A stretch of 63,244 nucleotides of DNA from Curtobacterium flaccumfaciens UCD-AKU (GTDB lineage Bacteria > Actinomycetota > Actinomycetes > Actinomycetales > Microbacteriaceae): contig NZ_KB714612.1 in assembly GCF_000349565.1 (NCBI RefSeq), forward strand, positions 760 through 64,003, read 5' to 3'. The notes below the pieces were generated by a model. That model saw nothing but the letters and a program-made list of their open reading frames with translations, was not told the origin of the DNA and did no database searches. Made by a program: the position numbers and the translations under genes. Shown in pieces: positions 8,186 through 15,464 of this stretch (position 1 is its first letter; each line of letters starts with the position of its first letter).

Positions 8186-9079
8186 TCAGTGACCGAGGTG
8201 GCGGCCGAGGAAGGCGAGCTGCTGCGGCGCCAGACGGCGCCAGTAGCCGTGCGTGTGGCCGCCGGGTGCGAAGCCCCCGGCCGGCGGCTCGGCGAAGCCG
8301 TCGACGTAGGCGTGCACCGCCGGCGCGAACCCGTCGCCGTTGCCGCAGTCGACGCGGACCGCGACGCCGTCGAGCGCGCGCTGCCGCCCGAGGACGGTGT
8401 TCGCGCGGAAGTCGGCTGCGTCGTCGAAGGCGCCGCGGGCGGTGTCGGCGGCCGACTTCCAGAGCGCGGGGCTGATGGCCGAGACGGCCCGGACGCGCGC
8501 GGCGCCGAGGACCCCTGCGAGCCGGAGCGCGCCGAAGCCACCCATCGAGTAGCCGGTCACGGCGAGGCGGTCGGTGTCGTACCCGCGGCGGGCGATCAGG
8601 GGCAGGAACTCGTCGACGACCATCGCGGCGGGGTCGTCCCCGTCGGCTCGTGGGTGCCAGTACCGGTTGCCGCCGTCGATCGAGGCGATCGCGAACGGGG
8701 CTCCGCCGGCGGCCACGTGCGCCGCGAGGAACCGGTCGTAGCCCAGGCTGCGCCCGAAGAACGAGGTGTGGTCGTCGCCGTACCCGTGCAGGGCGACCGC
8801 CACCGGCAAGGGGGTGTCGGACGCCGGTGCCGCGATCGTCCAGCCGACGGTGCGGCCCTTCCGCGCCGCCGACACGAAGGTGCCGGAGGTCGTGGGGACG
8901 GGCTCGACGTCGGGGACCGTGCCGTCGGTGCCGTCCAGACCGAGGACCCGGTACATGGTCGAGCGCCCGGGCAGCAGTCCGAGGTTGATCGCCTCGGCCA
9001 CGGCTCCGGCGGCGACGACGCCCGTCCCGCCGATCAGCAGGGAGCGGCGGGTGATCGTGGCAGCACGCGATCGGGTCAT
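8186..9079 (-). CDS. Exported alpha/beta hydrolase, putative esterase
   Basis: 297 residues. The N-terminus ITRRSLLIGGTGVVAAGAV looks like a twin-arginine (Arg11-Arg12) signal peptide, so the enzyme is probably exported folded. The mature part is an esterase-D/alpha/beta hydrolase fold: VALHGYG, nucleophile Ser178 in GYSMGG, and a late GGHTHGYW that could supply the histidine. The final segment pairs with a probable acidic residue in RVDCGNGD. Substrate unknown. The ATG start at 9079 overlaps the TetR stop by 4 bases, so it is cotranscribed with, and likely controlled by, that repressor. Confidence 0.78.
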   Translation of the reverse strand: MTRSRAATITRRSLLIGGTGVVAAGAVAEAINLGLLPGRSTMYRVLGLDGTDGTVPDVEPVPTTSGTFVSAARKGRTVGWTIAAPASDTPLPVAVALHGYGDDHTSFFGRSLGYDRFLAAHVAAGGAPFAIASIDGGNRYWHPRADGDDPAAMVVDEFLPLIARRGYDTDRLAVTGYSMGGFGALRLAGVLGAARVRAVSAISPALWKSAADTARGAFDDAADFRANTVLGRQRALDGVAVRVDCGNGDGFAPAVHAYVDGFAEPPAGGFAPGGHTHGYWRRLAPQQLAFLGRHLGH

Positions 9080-9666
9080 GGGGTGGGCGCCGTTCCGTCG
9101 GGGGTGGTGTGTTCCCGTATGAGGGACGCGGCGACGGACCGTGCCGTCGTCGTGTCGAGCGCGGGGTCGCGCAACCGCATCGCAAGGGAACCGGAGACGA
9201 TGAGGAGCAGCTGGTCGGCGAGGGCCTCGGCACGGGGACCGACCACCGGCGCGGCCCGCGACACGAGCCGCTGCCGCAACGTGGTGGTCTCGAGGTCCAG
9301 GACCTGCCGGACCTCGGCGGGCGCGTCCGCGTACTCGGCGGCGGTGCCGAGGAAGGCGCACCAGCGGGAGCCCGTGGGCGTCGAGCGGTAGTCGTCGAGG
9401 GCGTCGAACACGGCCAGCAGCCGGCCCAGGTCGTCCCGTTCGGCGGCGACCGCACGGTCCCAGGTGGCGATCCAGTCGTCGTGGCGACGGGTGAGCGCCG
9501 CGGCGACGAGTGCCTCCTTGCTCGCGTAGCCGCGGTAGAGCGTCGCCGTCGAGACCCCGGCCCGTTCGAGGACGGCGTCGATCGGGGTGGCGGCGATCCC
9601 CTGCGAGAAGAAGAGCTCCTCGGCGGCGTCGAGCAGCCGTTGCTCGGTTCCTGGGCGCATCACCAT
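9076..9666 (-). CDS. TetR-family repressor
   Basis: 196 residues with a typical N-terminal TetR helix-turn-helix: LLDAAEELFFSQG, then GVSTATLYRGYASKEALV as recognition helix and following turn. The C-terminal ligand-binding part (about 80-190) is divergent, with TPTGSRWCAFLGTAAEYAD. Start chosen at ATG 9666 because a TAGGGT -10 box on this strand (complement of 9673-9678) lies exactly 6 bases before it. First gene of a two-gene operon with the exported esterase and divergent from an MFS transporter; it probably represses both, through the palindrome at 9693-9704. Confidence 0.85.
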   Translation of the reverse strand: MVMRPGTEQRLLDAAEELFFSQGIAATPIDAVLERAGVSTATLYRGYASKEALVAAALTRRHDDWIATWDRAVAAERDDLGRLLAVFDALDDYRSTPTGSRWCAFLGTAAEYADAPAEVRQVLDLETTTLRQRLVSRAAPVVGPRAEALADQLLLIVSGSLAMRLRDPALDTTTARSVAASLIREHTTPDGTAPTP

Positions 9667-9672
9667 GACAGC

Positions 9673-9682
9673 ACCCTAGGGT
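9673..9682. promoter_or_regulatory. Bidirectional palindromic -10 element
   Basis: ACCCTAGGGT is a perfect 10-bp palindrome that gives TAGGGT on both strands. On the plus strand TAGGGT (9677-9682) is 7 bases before the MFS start GTG 9690; on the minus strand it is 6 bases before the TetR start ATG 9666. Both fit a leaderless -10 box. Confidence 0.6.
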
Positions 9683-9689
9683 CTGAAAA

Positions 9690-10931
9690 GTGAAACGATC
9701 GTTTTCGTTGCGACATCGACTGCTCCTCGTGAGCGGACTCGGCCTGATCGCGGCCACCTACGGCCTGGTGCGGCTGGCGTACGGGCTGTTCCTGCCCGAC
9801 GTGCAACGCGACCTGGGGCTCCGGTCCGACGCCGCCGGATGGGTCTCGTCGGGCGCCTCGGCGCTGTACTGCGTCGGTGCGGTCGCCGGGTTCCTGCTCG
9901 CCGCACGGATGCCCCGGGTCCTCGTCGCGGTTGCCACGCTGGTGGCGGGGGTCGGTGCGATCGCCATGGCCACCGCCGACGGTCCGGTGCCGTTCGGTGT
10001 CAGCGCAGTGCTCGCGTCGGCAGGCGCCGGGCTCGCGTCCCCCGCACTCGTGCGACTCGTCGCGGAGCAGGTGCCGTCCGCGTTGCTCGGTCGAGCGCAG
10101 GCGGTCGTGAACGCCGGCACCGGACCGGGGCTCGTGGGCGCCGGGGTCCTCGCGCTCGTGCTGCTGCCCGACTGGCGGACGGCCTGGGCGGTGTCCGCGG
10201 TGTTCGCCCTGGCCGTCGGAACCCTGTTGCTCGTGGTGTCCCGGGGTGGTGCGGCGGCATCCCGGCCCCCGCTGCCCGGTGCTCCGTGGTTCGCGGCGCA
10301 CCGAGGGGTCATCGTGCTGGCGCTGCTGTTCGGGGCCGGGTCCGCCGTCGTCTGGACCTACGGTCGTTCGGCCCTGGTGGACGCCGGTGCGTCGGTCGTG
10401 GTCTCGGTGTCGGCCTGGATCGCGCTCGGGGTCGGCGGAGCGGCCGTCGTGGTCACTGCGCGGTGGACGAACGGACTGCACGCCCGGACCCTCTGGGCGG
10501 TCACGGCGGGCTCGGTCGCCGTCGCCGTCGTCGTGCTGGGGGCCTTGCCGCAGTCGACGGTCGCAGCACTGCTGGCGTGTGCCGTGTTCGGTTGGGGCTA
10601 CACGGCGGCGACCGGGGCGCTGATCGCGTGGACGACCGAGATCGACTCCGAGCGGTCGTCGGCCGGCACGTCGATGCTGTTCGTCGCACTCGTGCTCGGG
10701 CAGGCCGTCGGCGCGGCGGGTGCCGGAGCGCTCGTCGGTGCGATCGGGTTCGTCGCGACGTTCGTGGTCGGGGCCGTCGTGACCGCGGCGAGCGCCGTCC
10801 CCGCGGTGGTCCGTCGGCCGGGTGGGGTCCGTGCCGTCAGAGCAGCGGGCGGAGCTCGATCTTCCGGTTGCACGCCTGCGACGCCTGGTGCGCCACCCGG
10901 GCCGCCGTCTCGGCGTCCGGGAGCTCCATGA
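9690..10931 (+). CDS. MFS transporter, 12-helix drug/metabolite exporter type
   Basis: 413 residues with about twelve hydrophobic helices from residue 9 on, and the half-repeat structure of the major facilitator superfamily (LPDVQRDLGL after helix 1, GWVSSGASALY at helix 2, a central loop near 190-205). YbfB/YjiJ-like in general look; substrate unknown. Start GTG 9690 is supported by TAGGGT seven bases upstream. Divergent from the TetR-esterase operon, suggesting control by that repressor. The last about 32 codons (RAVRAAGGARSSG onward) have lost membrane character and overlap the convergent YCII gene by 95 bases, so the native protein may be functionally shorter. Confidence 0.82.
   Translation: MKRSFSLRHRLLLVSGLGLIAATYGLVRLAYGLFLPDVQRDLGLRSDAAGWVSSGASALYCVGAVAGFLLAARMPRVLVAVATLVAGVGAIAMATADGPVPFGVSAVLASAGAGLASPALVRLVAEQVPSALLGRAQAVVNAGTGPGLVGAGVLALVLLPDWRTAWAVSAVFALAVGTLLLVVSRGGAAASRPPLPGAPWFAAHRGVIVLALLFGAGSAVVWTYGRSALVDAGASVVVSVSAWIALGVGGAAVVVTARWTNGLHARTLWAVTAGSVAVAVVVLGALPQSTVAALLACAVFGWGYTAATGALIAWTTEIDSERSSAGTSMLFVALVLGQAVGAAGAGALVGAIGFVATFVVGAVVTAASAVPAVVRRPGGVRAVRAAGGARSSGCTPATPGAPPGPPSRRPGAP
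9693..9704. promoter_or_regulatory. Candidate TetR operator
   Basis: AAACGATCGTTT is a perfect 12-bp palindrome directly after the GTG start of the MFS gene and about 30 bases from the TetR start. TetR-family operators are often palindromes of this size placed in the divergent promoter. Here a bound repressor would sit on the initially transcribed region. Confidence 0.5.
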
Positions 10932-11205
10932 CCCAGAAGCCGGCGACGTACTCGTCGGTGGCGGTCGCGGGTCCGGTCGTGGCGCGCCCGGCCGTCGCGG
11001 GGCCGGTGGCCGCGTCGCCCGCACCTGCACGGGCGTCGACCAGGGTGGCGTCGGCCGGTGCGGAGACGCCGGCCGCGAACACGATCGCGTCGGCCATCCG
11101 TTGGTTGAAGGAGTCGACCGCGGCGGCTTCGGCGTCGGTCGCGGAGTACGTGTTGCCGACGGCGGCGGCCTGGCCGTCGTCGATGACGTTGACGAGGAAC
11201 TGCAT
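10837..11205 (-). CDS. YCII-domain protein (DGPF/YciI type)
   Basis: 122 residues from ATG 11205, preceded by a GGGGAGA ribosome binding site. Begins MQFLVNVIDDGQ, which resembles the DGPF/YCII group of small alpha-beta dimeric proteins often encoded near ECF sigma factors, and ends with GFWVMELPDAETAARVAHQA followed by the motif RKIELRPL. A low-complexity Ala/Gly/Thr stretch sits in the middle (ATGPATAGRATTGPA), an insertion relative to usual members. Function unknown; the fold can be catalytic. No sigma factor is adjacent. A longer frame upstream to 11301 lacks coding character. Confidence 0.72.
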   Translation of the reverse strand: MQFLVNVIDDGQAAAVGNTYSATDAEAAAVDSFNQRMADAIVFAAGVSAPADATLVDARAGAGDAATGPATAGRATTGPATATDEYVAGFWVMELPDAETAARVAHQASQACNRKIELRPLL

Positions 11206-11309
11206 GGCGTCTCCCCTGCTCGTTGGCGGGAGGCTACTCTCGTCGCGCACTGGCCGACCTCTTCGCCCCGAAGCTGCGGTTCCACTGGGACATCCGCGCA
11301 TGCGGCAGT

Positions 11310-11330
11310 TTCACGTTTACCATCTGTGAA
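11310..11330. promoter_or_regulatory. Inverted repeat TTCAC-N11-GTGAA before the 11332 gene
   Basis: TTCAC (11310-11314) and GTGAA (11326-11330) form a dyad ending one base before ATG 11332. It is a candidate operator, possibly for the winged-helix protein encoded downstream. Confidence 0.35.
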
Positions 11331-11331
11331 C

Positions 11332-11742
11332 ATGAACACTTCCACTCGAGGAGCTGCAGCCGGGACTCGCCTCAGGCAAGGGCGCGGCTGGCAGACGCCG
11401 GTGTTCCTGTGCAGTGCCGCCCTGGTCGCGTCCTTCGTGTTCGTGGCCGAGGGGCTGGGTGCCCCGCGGCTGCCCGTCCTCGCGATTGCCGCTGTCGCCG
11501 TCATCGCACTGTGGCTCGTCGCGAGTACCCGGCGGGTCGTCCCCCGCGGAGGCAACCGACTGATGACAGTCGCCTGGGTCGCAACCGGCGTCCTCTACGT
11601 CCTCGCCGTTGCTCCGCTCGACGCCGCGGTGCTCCGAGGACTCGACGGGTCGACGTCGCTGATGGCATGGGGAGCGACCTCGCTCGTCGTCGCAGCTCCA
11701 CTCATCGTGGCGGCAGCGCAGGCTCGGCCGCGGCGCCGATGA
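11332..11742 (+). CDS. Small membrane protein, partner of a winged-helix regulator
   Basis: 136 residues with a basic N-terminus and about four hydrophobic helices (roughly 24-42, 48-63, 77-94, 106-125), ending QARPRRR. No signature motif recognised. Its stop overlaps the next start as ATGA (11739-11742), so it is coupled to the winged-helix regulator. Two-gene membrane protein plus small MarR/PadR-like regulator modules are common in Actinobacteria and usually sense an unknown envelope or growth signal. The candidate dyad at 11310-11330 sits directly upstream. Confidence 0.72.
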   Translation: MNTSTRGAAAGTRLRQGRGWQTPVFLCSAALVASFVFVAEGLGAPRLPVLAIAAVAVIALWLVASTRRVVPRGGNRLMTVAWVATGVLYVLAVAPLDAAVLRGLDGSTSLMAWGATSLVVAAPLIVAAAQARPRRR

Positions 11743-12047
11743 CGAGCGGCGCCCACCCTCGGCACGAACTCGACGACCGGATCCACTCGCCGGTGCGGTT
11801 CTCACTGCTCGCCCTGCTCAGGACGGTGGACGAAGCGGAGTTCGGTGTCGTCCGGGACGCACTCGAGGTCAGCGACTCAACACTGTCCCAAGCAGCGGCG
11901 GTTCTGGGCGAGGCGGGGTTCCTCCGCGTCCGCAGGCTTCGCGTGGGGCGGAGCACGAGGAGCTGGCTCGCCCTCACCGACGCAGGACGAGATGCGTTCG
12001 AGCGGCACGTCGCCGTCATCCTGGCGATCGCCGAACCCGACGGGTGA
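11739..12047 (+). CDS. Winged-helix transcriptional regulator (HTH_34 type)
   Basis: 102 residues made of little more than one winged helix-turn-helix: HSPVRFSLLALLRTVDEAEF, then FGVVRDALEVSDSTLSQAAAVL as helix-turn-helix, and GFLRVRRLRVGRSTRSWLAL as the wing. This is the small ArsR/MarR-like PF13601 type. No ligand-binding domain or metal site is visible. Coupled to the upstream membrane protein by an ATGA overlap, and likely autoregulatory. Confidence 0.82.
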   Translation: MTSGAHPRHELDDRIHSPVRFSLLALLRTVDEAEFGVVRDALEVSDSTLSQAAAVLGEAGFLRVRRLRVGRSTRSWLALTDAGRDAFERHVAVILAIAEPDG

Positions 12048-12129
12048 CCAGAGCACCGTGAAGCGAGCGGACGCCGAGCAGTCCAGCGTGATGGCGACAT
12101 CGCACCGGGATTCCGCTAGCGTTTCGCGA

Positions 12130-13404
12130 GTGGGGACGACGGCGGAGTGGTCGCGACTGCCGGTGGGGCGGCACGAGTACCGACAGGACACGGTGCTCGC
12201 CGTGGTGCTGGCCGGTGGGCTCGCGCTCACGACGTTCCTGTACGGGTCGGCCGGCACGTACGGCGACGACCAGGCCGTCTGGTGGGTCTCGGCCCTGATG
12301 ATCGTCGCGAACGCGGCACCGATCGCGTTCCGCCGACGGTTCCCCATGTCGGTGGCGTTGGTGTCGGCGGTGGCGTTCGCCGCGACGCAGCTGCTCCGTG
12401 TCCCCGAGGTCTTCCTCGTCAACTTCACGCTCTTCATCGCGCTGTACACGGTCGGAGCGTGGTGCTCGGACCGTGTCCGGTCGGAAGCGGTGCGCTGGGT
12501 CGTCATCGGTGGCATGTTCGCGTGGCTGTTCATCGCGATCTCGTTCGGGTGGGCGTCACCGAACTCCCTGCCGAACGACACGGACTCGCCCGTGGCGCCG
12601 TACGTGGCGATCTCGCTGCTCAACATCTTCATCAACGTGATCTACTTCGGCGCCGCCTGGTACGCCGGCAACCGCGCCTGGGCCTCCGCCGTCGCGCGGC
12701 ACCAGCTCGCCGAGCGCACCGCCGAACTCGCCGCGGAGCGGGAACGGTCGGCCGCGCAAGCGGTCACGATCGAGCGGGTGCGGATCGCCCGCGAGCTGCA
12801 CGACGTCGTCGCCCACCACGTGTCGCTGATGGGTGTGCAGGCGGGTGCGGCACGGCGCGTGCTCGACCGCGACCCGGGGCAGGCGTCCGCATCGCTCGAG
12901 GTGGTGGAGGAGAACGCCCGTACCGCGGTGGAGGAGCTGCGGCGGATGCTCGGTACCCTGCGCTCCGACGACGATGCGGCCGGCGGCGGGACGACCGGTG
13001 GCGACGGGCCGAGCACCGAGGGCATCACGCGGATTGCCGAACTGGCCGAGTCGGCCCGGGTGGCCGGCCACCCCGCCGAGTACGTCGTCGTGGGTACCGA
13101 GCGCCCGGTGCCACCGACGGTGGCCGCCGTGGCGTACCGGATCGTGCAGGAAGCGGTGACGAACATCCTGAAGCACGCCGGACCGACCGCCCGCGCCGAC
13201 GTCCGGCTGCGGTACCTGGACGACAGCGTCGAGGTCGAGGTCGCGGACGATGGACTCGGTGCCCGTGCAGCCCGGAGCACCTCCGGCAGCGGGCTCGGAC
13301 ACGTCGGGATGCGGGAACGCGTCGACGCCGTGGACGGACGGATCGAGATCGGGCCACGCGCCCGGGGAGGCTACCTGGTGCGTGCATGGCTGCCGACGAC
13401 GTGA
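12130..13404 (+). CDS. Sensor histidine kinase, NarL-system (HisKA_3) type
   Basis: 424 residues from GTG 12130. The N-terminal half has about six hydrophobic segments (about 21-40, 50-65, 72-90, 93-110, 120-142, 158-180). A short coiled linker (HQLAERTAELAAERERSAAQ) leads to the HisKA_3 phosphoacceptor ARELHDVVAHH with His224, then a HATPase_c domain with QEAVTNILKHA as N box and DDGLG and SGLGHVGM as G boxes. Start supported by TAGCGT (12117-12122) seven bases upstream; an ATG at 12091 is an alternative. Overlaps its response regulator by 4 bases. Signal unknown; it may drive the NatAB-like exporter downstream, which is inference. Confidence 0.9.
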   Translation: MGTTAEWSRLPVGRHEYRQDTVLAVVLAGGLALTTFLYGSAGTYGDDQAVWWVSALMIVANAAPIAFRRRFPMSVALVSAVAFAATQLLRVPEVFLVNFTLFIALYTVGAWCSDRVRSEAVRWVVIGGMFAWLFIAISFGWASPNSLPNDTDSPVAPYVAISLLNIFINVIYFGAAWYAGNRAWASAVARHQLAERTAELAAERERSAAQAVTIERVRIARELHDVVAHHVSLMGVQAGAARRVLDRDPGQASASLEVVEENARTAVEELRRMLGTLRSDDDAAGGGTTGGDGPSTEGITRIAELAESARVAGHPAEYVVVGTERPVPPTVAAVAYRIVQEAVTNILKHAGPTARADVRLRYLDDSVEVEVADDGLGARAARSTSGSGLGHVGMRERVDAVDGRIEIGPRARGGYLVRAWLPTT

Positions 13405-14105
13405 ACGGGACGGCCGACCTGACCATCGTGCTGGCCGACGACCAGGAACTCGTCCGTGCCGGGTTCCGCGTGATCCTGGAGTCCGAGCCGGGCTTCCGGG
13501 TGGTCGGAGAGGCCTCGGACGGAGCGCGGGCGGTCGAGGCCGTGCAGGCGCTTCGCCCCGACGTGGTCTGCCTCGACGTGCAGATGCCCGGCGTCGACGG
13601 GCTCGAGGCCGCGCGGCGGATCGCGGCGCTGCCGGACCCGCCGGCGGTGCTCATCCTCACGACGTTCGACAGCGACGATGCACTGTTCCAGGCGCTCGAG
13701 GCGGGAGCGAGCGGGTTCCTGCTGAAGAACGCCTCCCCCGAGCGGCTGATCGACGCGGTGCGGACCGTCGCCGCCGGGGACGCCCTGCTCGCGCCGGACG
13801 TCACGCGGCGGGTGATCAGCCGGGCGACGGCGACGACGCTGCCGGAGACCCGGCCCGAGCCGGCGACCACCGCGACGGCAGCGACGTCCGGCCGGGATGC
13901 GCTCACCGCCGCCGGGCTCACCGAGCGGGAGACCGAGGTGCTGCGGCTCCTCGCCCGAGGCCTGAGCAACGCGGAGATCGCCGCCGAGCTCTACGTCGGG
14001 GATGCCACCGTGAAGACCCACGTGTCGAACGTGCTGCAGAAGCTCGCACTGCGCGACCGGATCCAGGCGGTCGTCTGGGCGTTCGAGCACGGCGTCGCCG
14101 GCTGA
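13401..14105 (+). CDS. Response regulator, NarL/FixJ family
   Basis: 234 residues from GTG 13401 (GTGA overlap with the kinase). An alternative ATG start at 13386 would add 5 residues. Receiver domain: LADDQELVR, phosphoacceptor Asp59 in VCLDVQMPG, TTF and LLKNAS. A Thr/Ala/Pro-rich linker (about 138-165) leads to a LuxR-type helix-turn-helix, LTERETEVLRLLARGLSNAE with VKTHVSNVLQKL. Cognate partner of the upstream kinase. The next operon starts after a 477-base repeat-rich gap. Confidence 0.92.
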   Translation: MNGTADLTIVLADDQELVRAGFRVILESEPGFRVVGEASDGARAVEAVQALRPDVVCLDVQMPGVDGLEAARRIAALPDPPAVLILTTFDSDDALFQALEAGASGFLLKNASPERLIDAVRTVAAGDALLAPDVTRRVISRATATTLPETRPEPATTATAATSGRDALTAAGLTERETEVLRLLARGLSNAEIAAELYVGDATVKTHVSNVLQKLALRDRIQAVVWAFEHGVAG

Positions 14106-14142
14106 CCGAGCCCGACCGATCCGGCACCGGCGGGACAAGTCC

Positions 14143-14428
14143 GCACGGTGCCGAGTTCGCAGACATCGCCGCACCGTGCGCCATCGTTCAACCCGTGCGG
14201 CCTTGACCGCACCGTGCCCCGCCAGCACGACGCACCGAGCAACCAAACCCGCACCAGCCCAACAAGCCCGCACAGTGCCCACCACCGCACCCCACGCCCG
14301 CACCGTGCGCCATCGTTCAACCCGTGCAGCGTCGACCGCACCGTGCCCCGCCACCACGACGCACCGAGCAACCAAACCCGCACCAGCCGAACAGGCCCGC
14401 ACCGTGCCGACTCGACGCACGCACCCCG
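14143..14428. repeat. 129-bp imperfect tandem duplication carrying GCACCGTGC dyads
   Basis: Two copies, 14171-14299 and 14300-about 14428, align with period 129: each starts GCACCGTGCGCCATCGTTCA and contains CACGACGCACCGAGCAACC. The 9-mer GCAC-c-GTGC, itself a hyphenated palindrome, or a one-base variant, occurs at 14143, 14171, 14209, 14270, 14300, 14338 and 14399, with spacings 28, 38, 61, 30, 38 and 61. It fills most of the 477-base gap between the response regulator and the ABC exporter. After it comes a CCCCGCA-rich stretch (about 14420-14460). No open reading frame with coding character is present. Confidence 0.75.
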
Positions 14429-14582
14429 CACCCCGCACCCCGCACCCACCCCGCACGCTCCTCCCCCACGCGGTGGAGCCGACCCCCCGCCCAAGTCCCG
14501 CCCGGCGGCGGAGGCGGGGCGTGCCTCCCGGCCAATAGCGTCGGACGCAGCGACGACCAGCGTCGTGACGAAGGGGAACGAC

Positions 14583-15464
14583 ATGCTCACCATCGAAGGG
14601 GTGACCAAGCACTTCGGTGACCGCCAGGTGCTCGACGACGTGGGGTTCACGGTCGGCAGCGGCCGCCTCACCGGCTTCGTCGGCGGCAACGGCGCCGGCA
14701 AGACCACCACCATGCGCATCATGCTCGGCGTGCTCCAGGCCGACGCGGGCACGGTCTCGATCGACGGCACCGCGGTCCGTCCCGCCGACCGCCGCCGCTT
14801 CGGCTACATGCCCGAGGAACGCGGCCTGTACCCGAAGATGCCGGTGGCCGAGCAGATCACCTACCTGGCCCGGCTGCACGGCGTCGACAAGCGCACCGCG
14901 ACGACCCGCACCGGCGAACTGCTCGAACGACTCGAGCTCACGCAGCACGCAGGCGACGCCGTCGAGAAGCTCTCGCTCGGCAACCAGCAGCGCGTGCAGA
15001 TCGCGGCGGCGCTGGCCCACGACCCCGAGGTGCTCGTGCTCGACGAGCCGTTCTCGGGCCTCGACCCGATGGCCGTCGACACGGTGCTCGGTGTCCTGCG
15101 CGAGACCGCCGCCCGTGGCGTCCCGGTGCTGTTCTCGAGCCACCAGCTCGACGTGGTCGAACGGCTGTGCGACGACGTCGTGGTCATCGCCGGTGGCACG
15201 ATCCGCGCCGCCGGTCCGCAGGAGGAACTCCGCAAGCAGGCCGGCCCCGCCGCGTGGGAGCTGCTGGTCGACGGCGACGTCGCCTGGCTCCGCGACGAGC
15301 CGGGTGTGGCCGTGCGGGAGTTCGACGGCGGCTACGCGGTCTTCGAGGCCGACGCCGCCACCGCCCAGCGCGTCCTGCAGCGTGCCGTCCAGCACGGCTC
15401 CGTCGGGTCGTTCTCGCCGCGGGTGCCGCGGCTCAGCGAGGTCTTCCGGGAGGTCGTCCGATGA
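14583..15464 (+). CDS. ABC transporter ATPase, NatA-like
   Basis: 293 residues. One ATPase domain: LTIEGVTKHFGDRQVLDDV, Walker A GGNGAGKTTT, Q-loop near YMPEERGLYP, signature LSLGNQQRVQ, Walker B VLVLDEPFSGLD and H-loop SSHQ. The LYPKM and LGNQQR details and the about 75-residue C-terminal domain (WELLVDGDVAWLRDEPGV onward) match the ATPases paired with NatB/YhaP-type permeases, which export sodium or peptides. Start ATG 14583. Overlaps its permease gene by 4 bases. Possibly controlled by the two-component system just upstream. Confidence 0.88.
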   Translation: MLTIEGVTKHFGDRQVLDDVGFTVGSGRLTGFVGGNGAGKTTTMRIMLGVLQADAGTVSIDGTAVRPADRRRFGYMPEERGLYPKMPVAEQITYLARLHGVDKRTATTRTGELLERLELTQHAGDAVEKLSLGNQQRVQIAAALAHDPEVLVLDEPFSGLDPMAVDTVLGVLRETAARGVPVLFSSHQLDVVERLCDDVVVIAGGTIRAAGPQEELRKQAGPAAWELLVDGDVAWLRDEPGVAVREFDGGYAVFEADAATAQRVLQRAVQHGSVGSFSPRVPRLSEVFREVVR

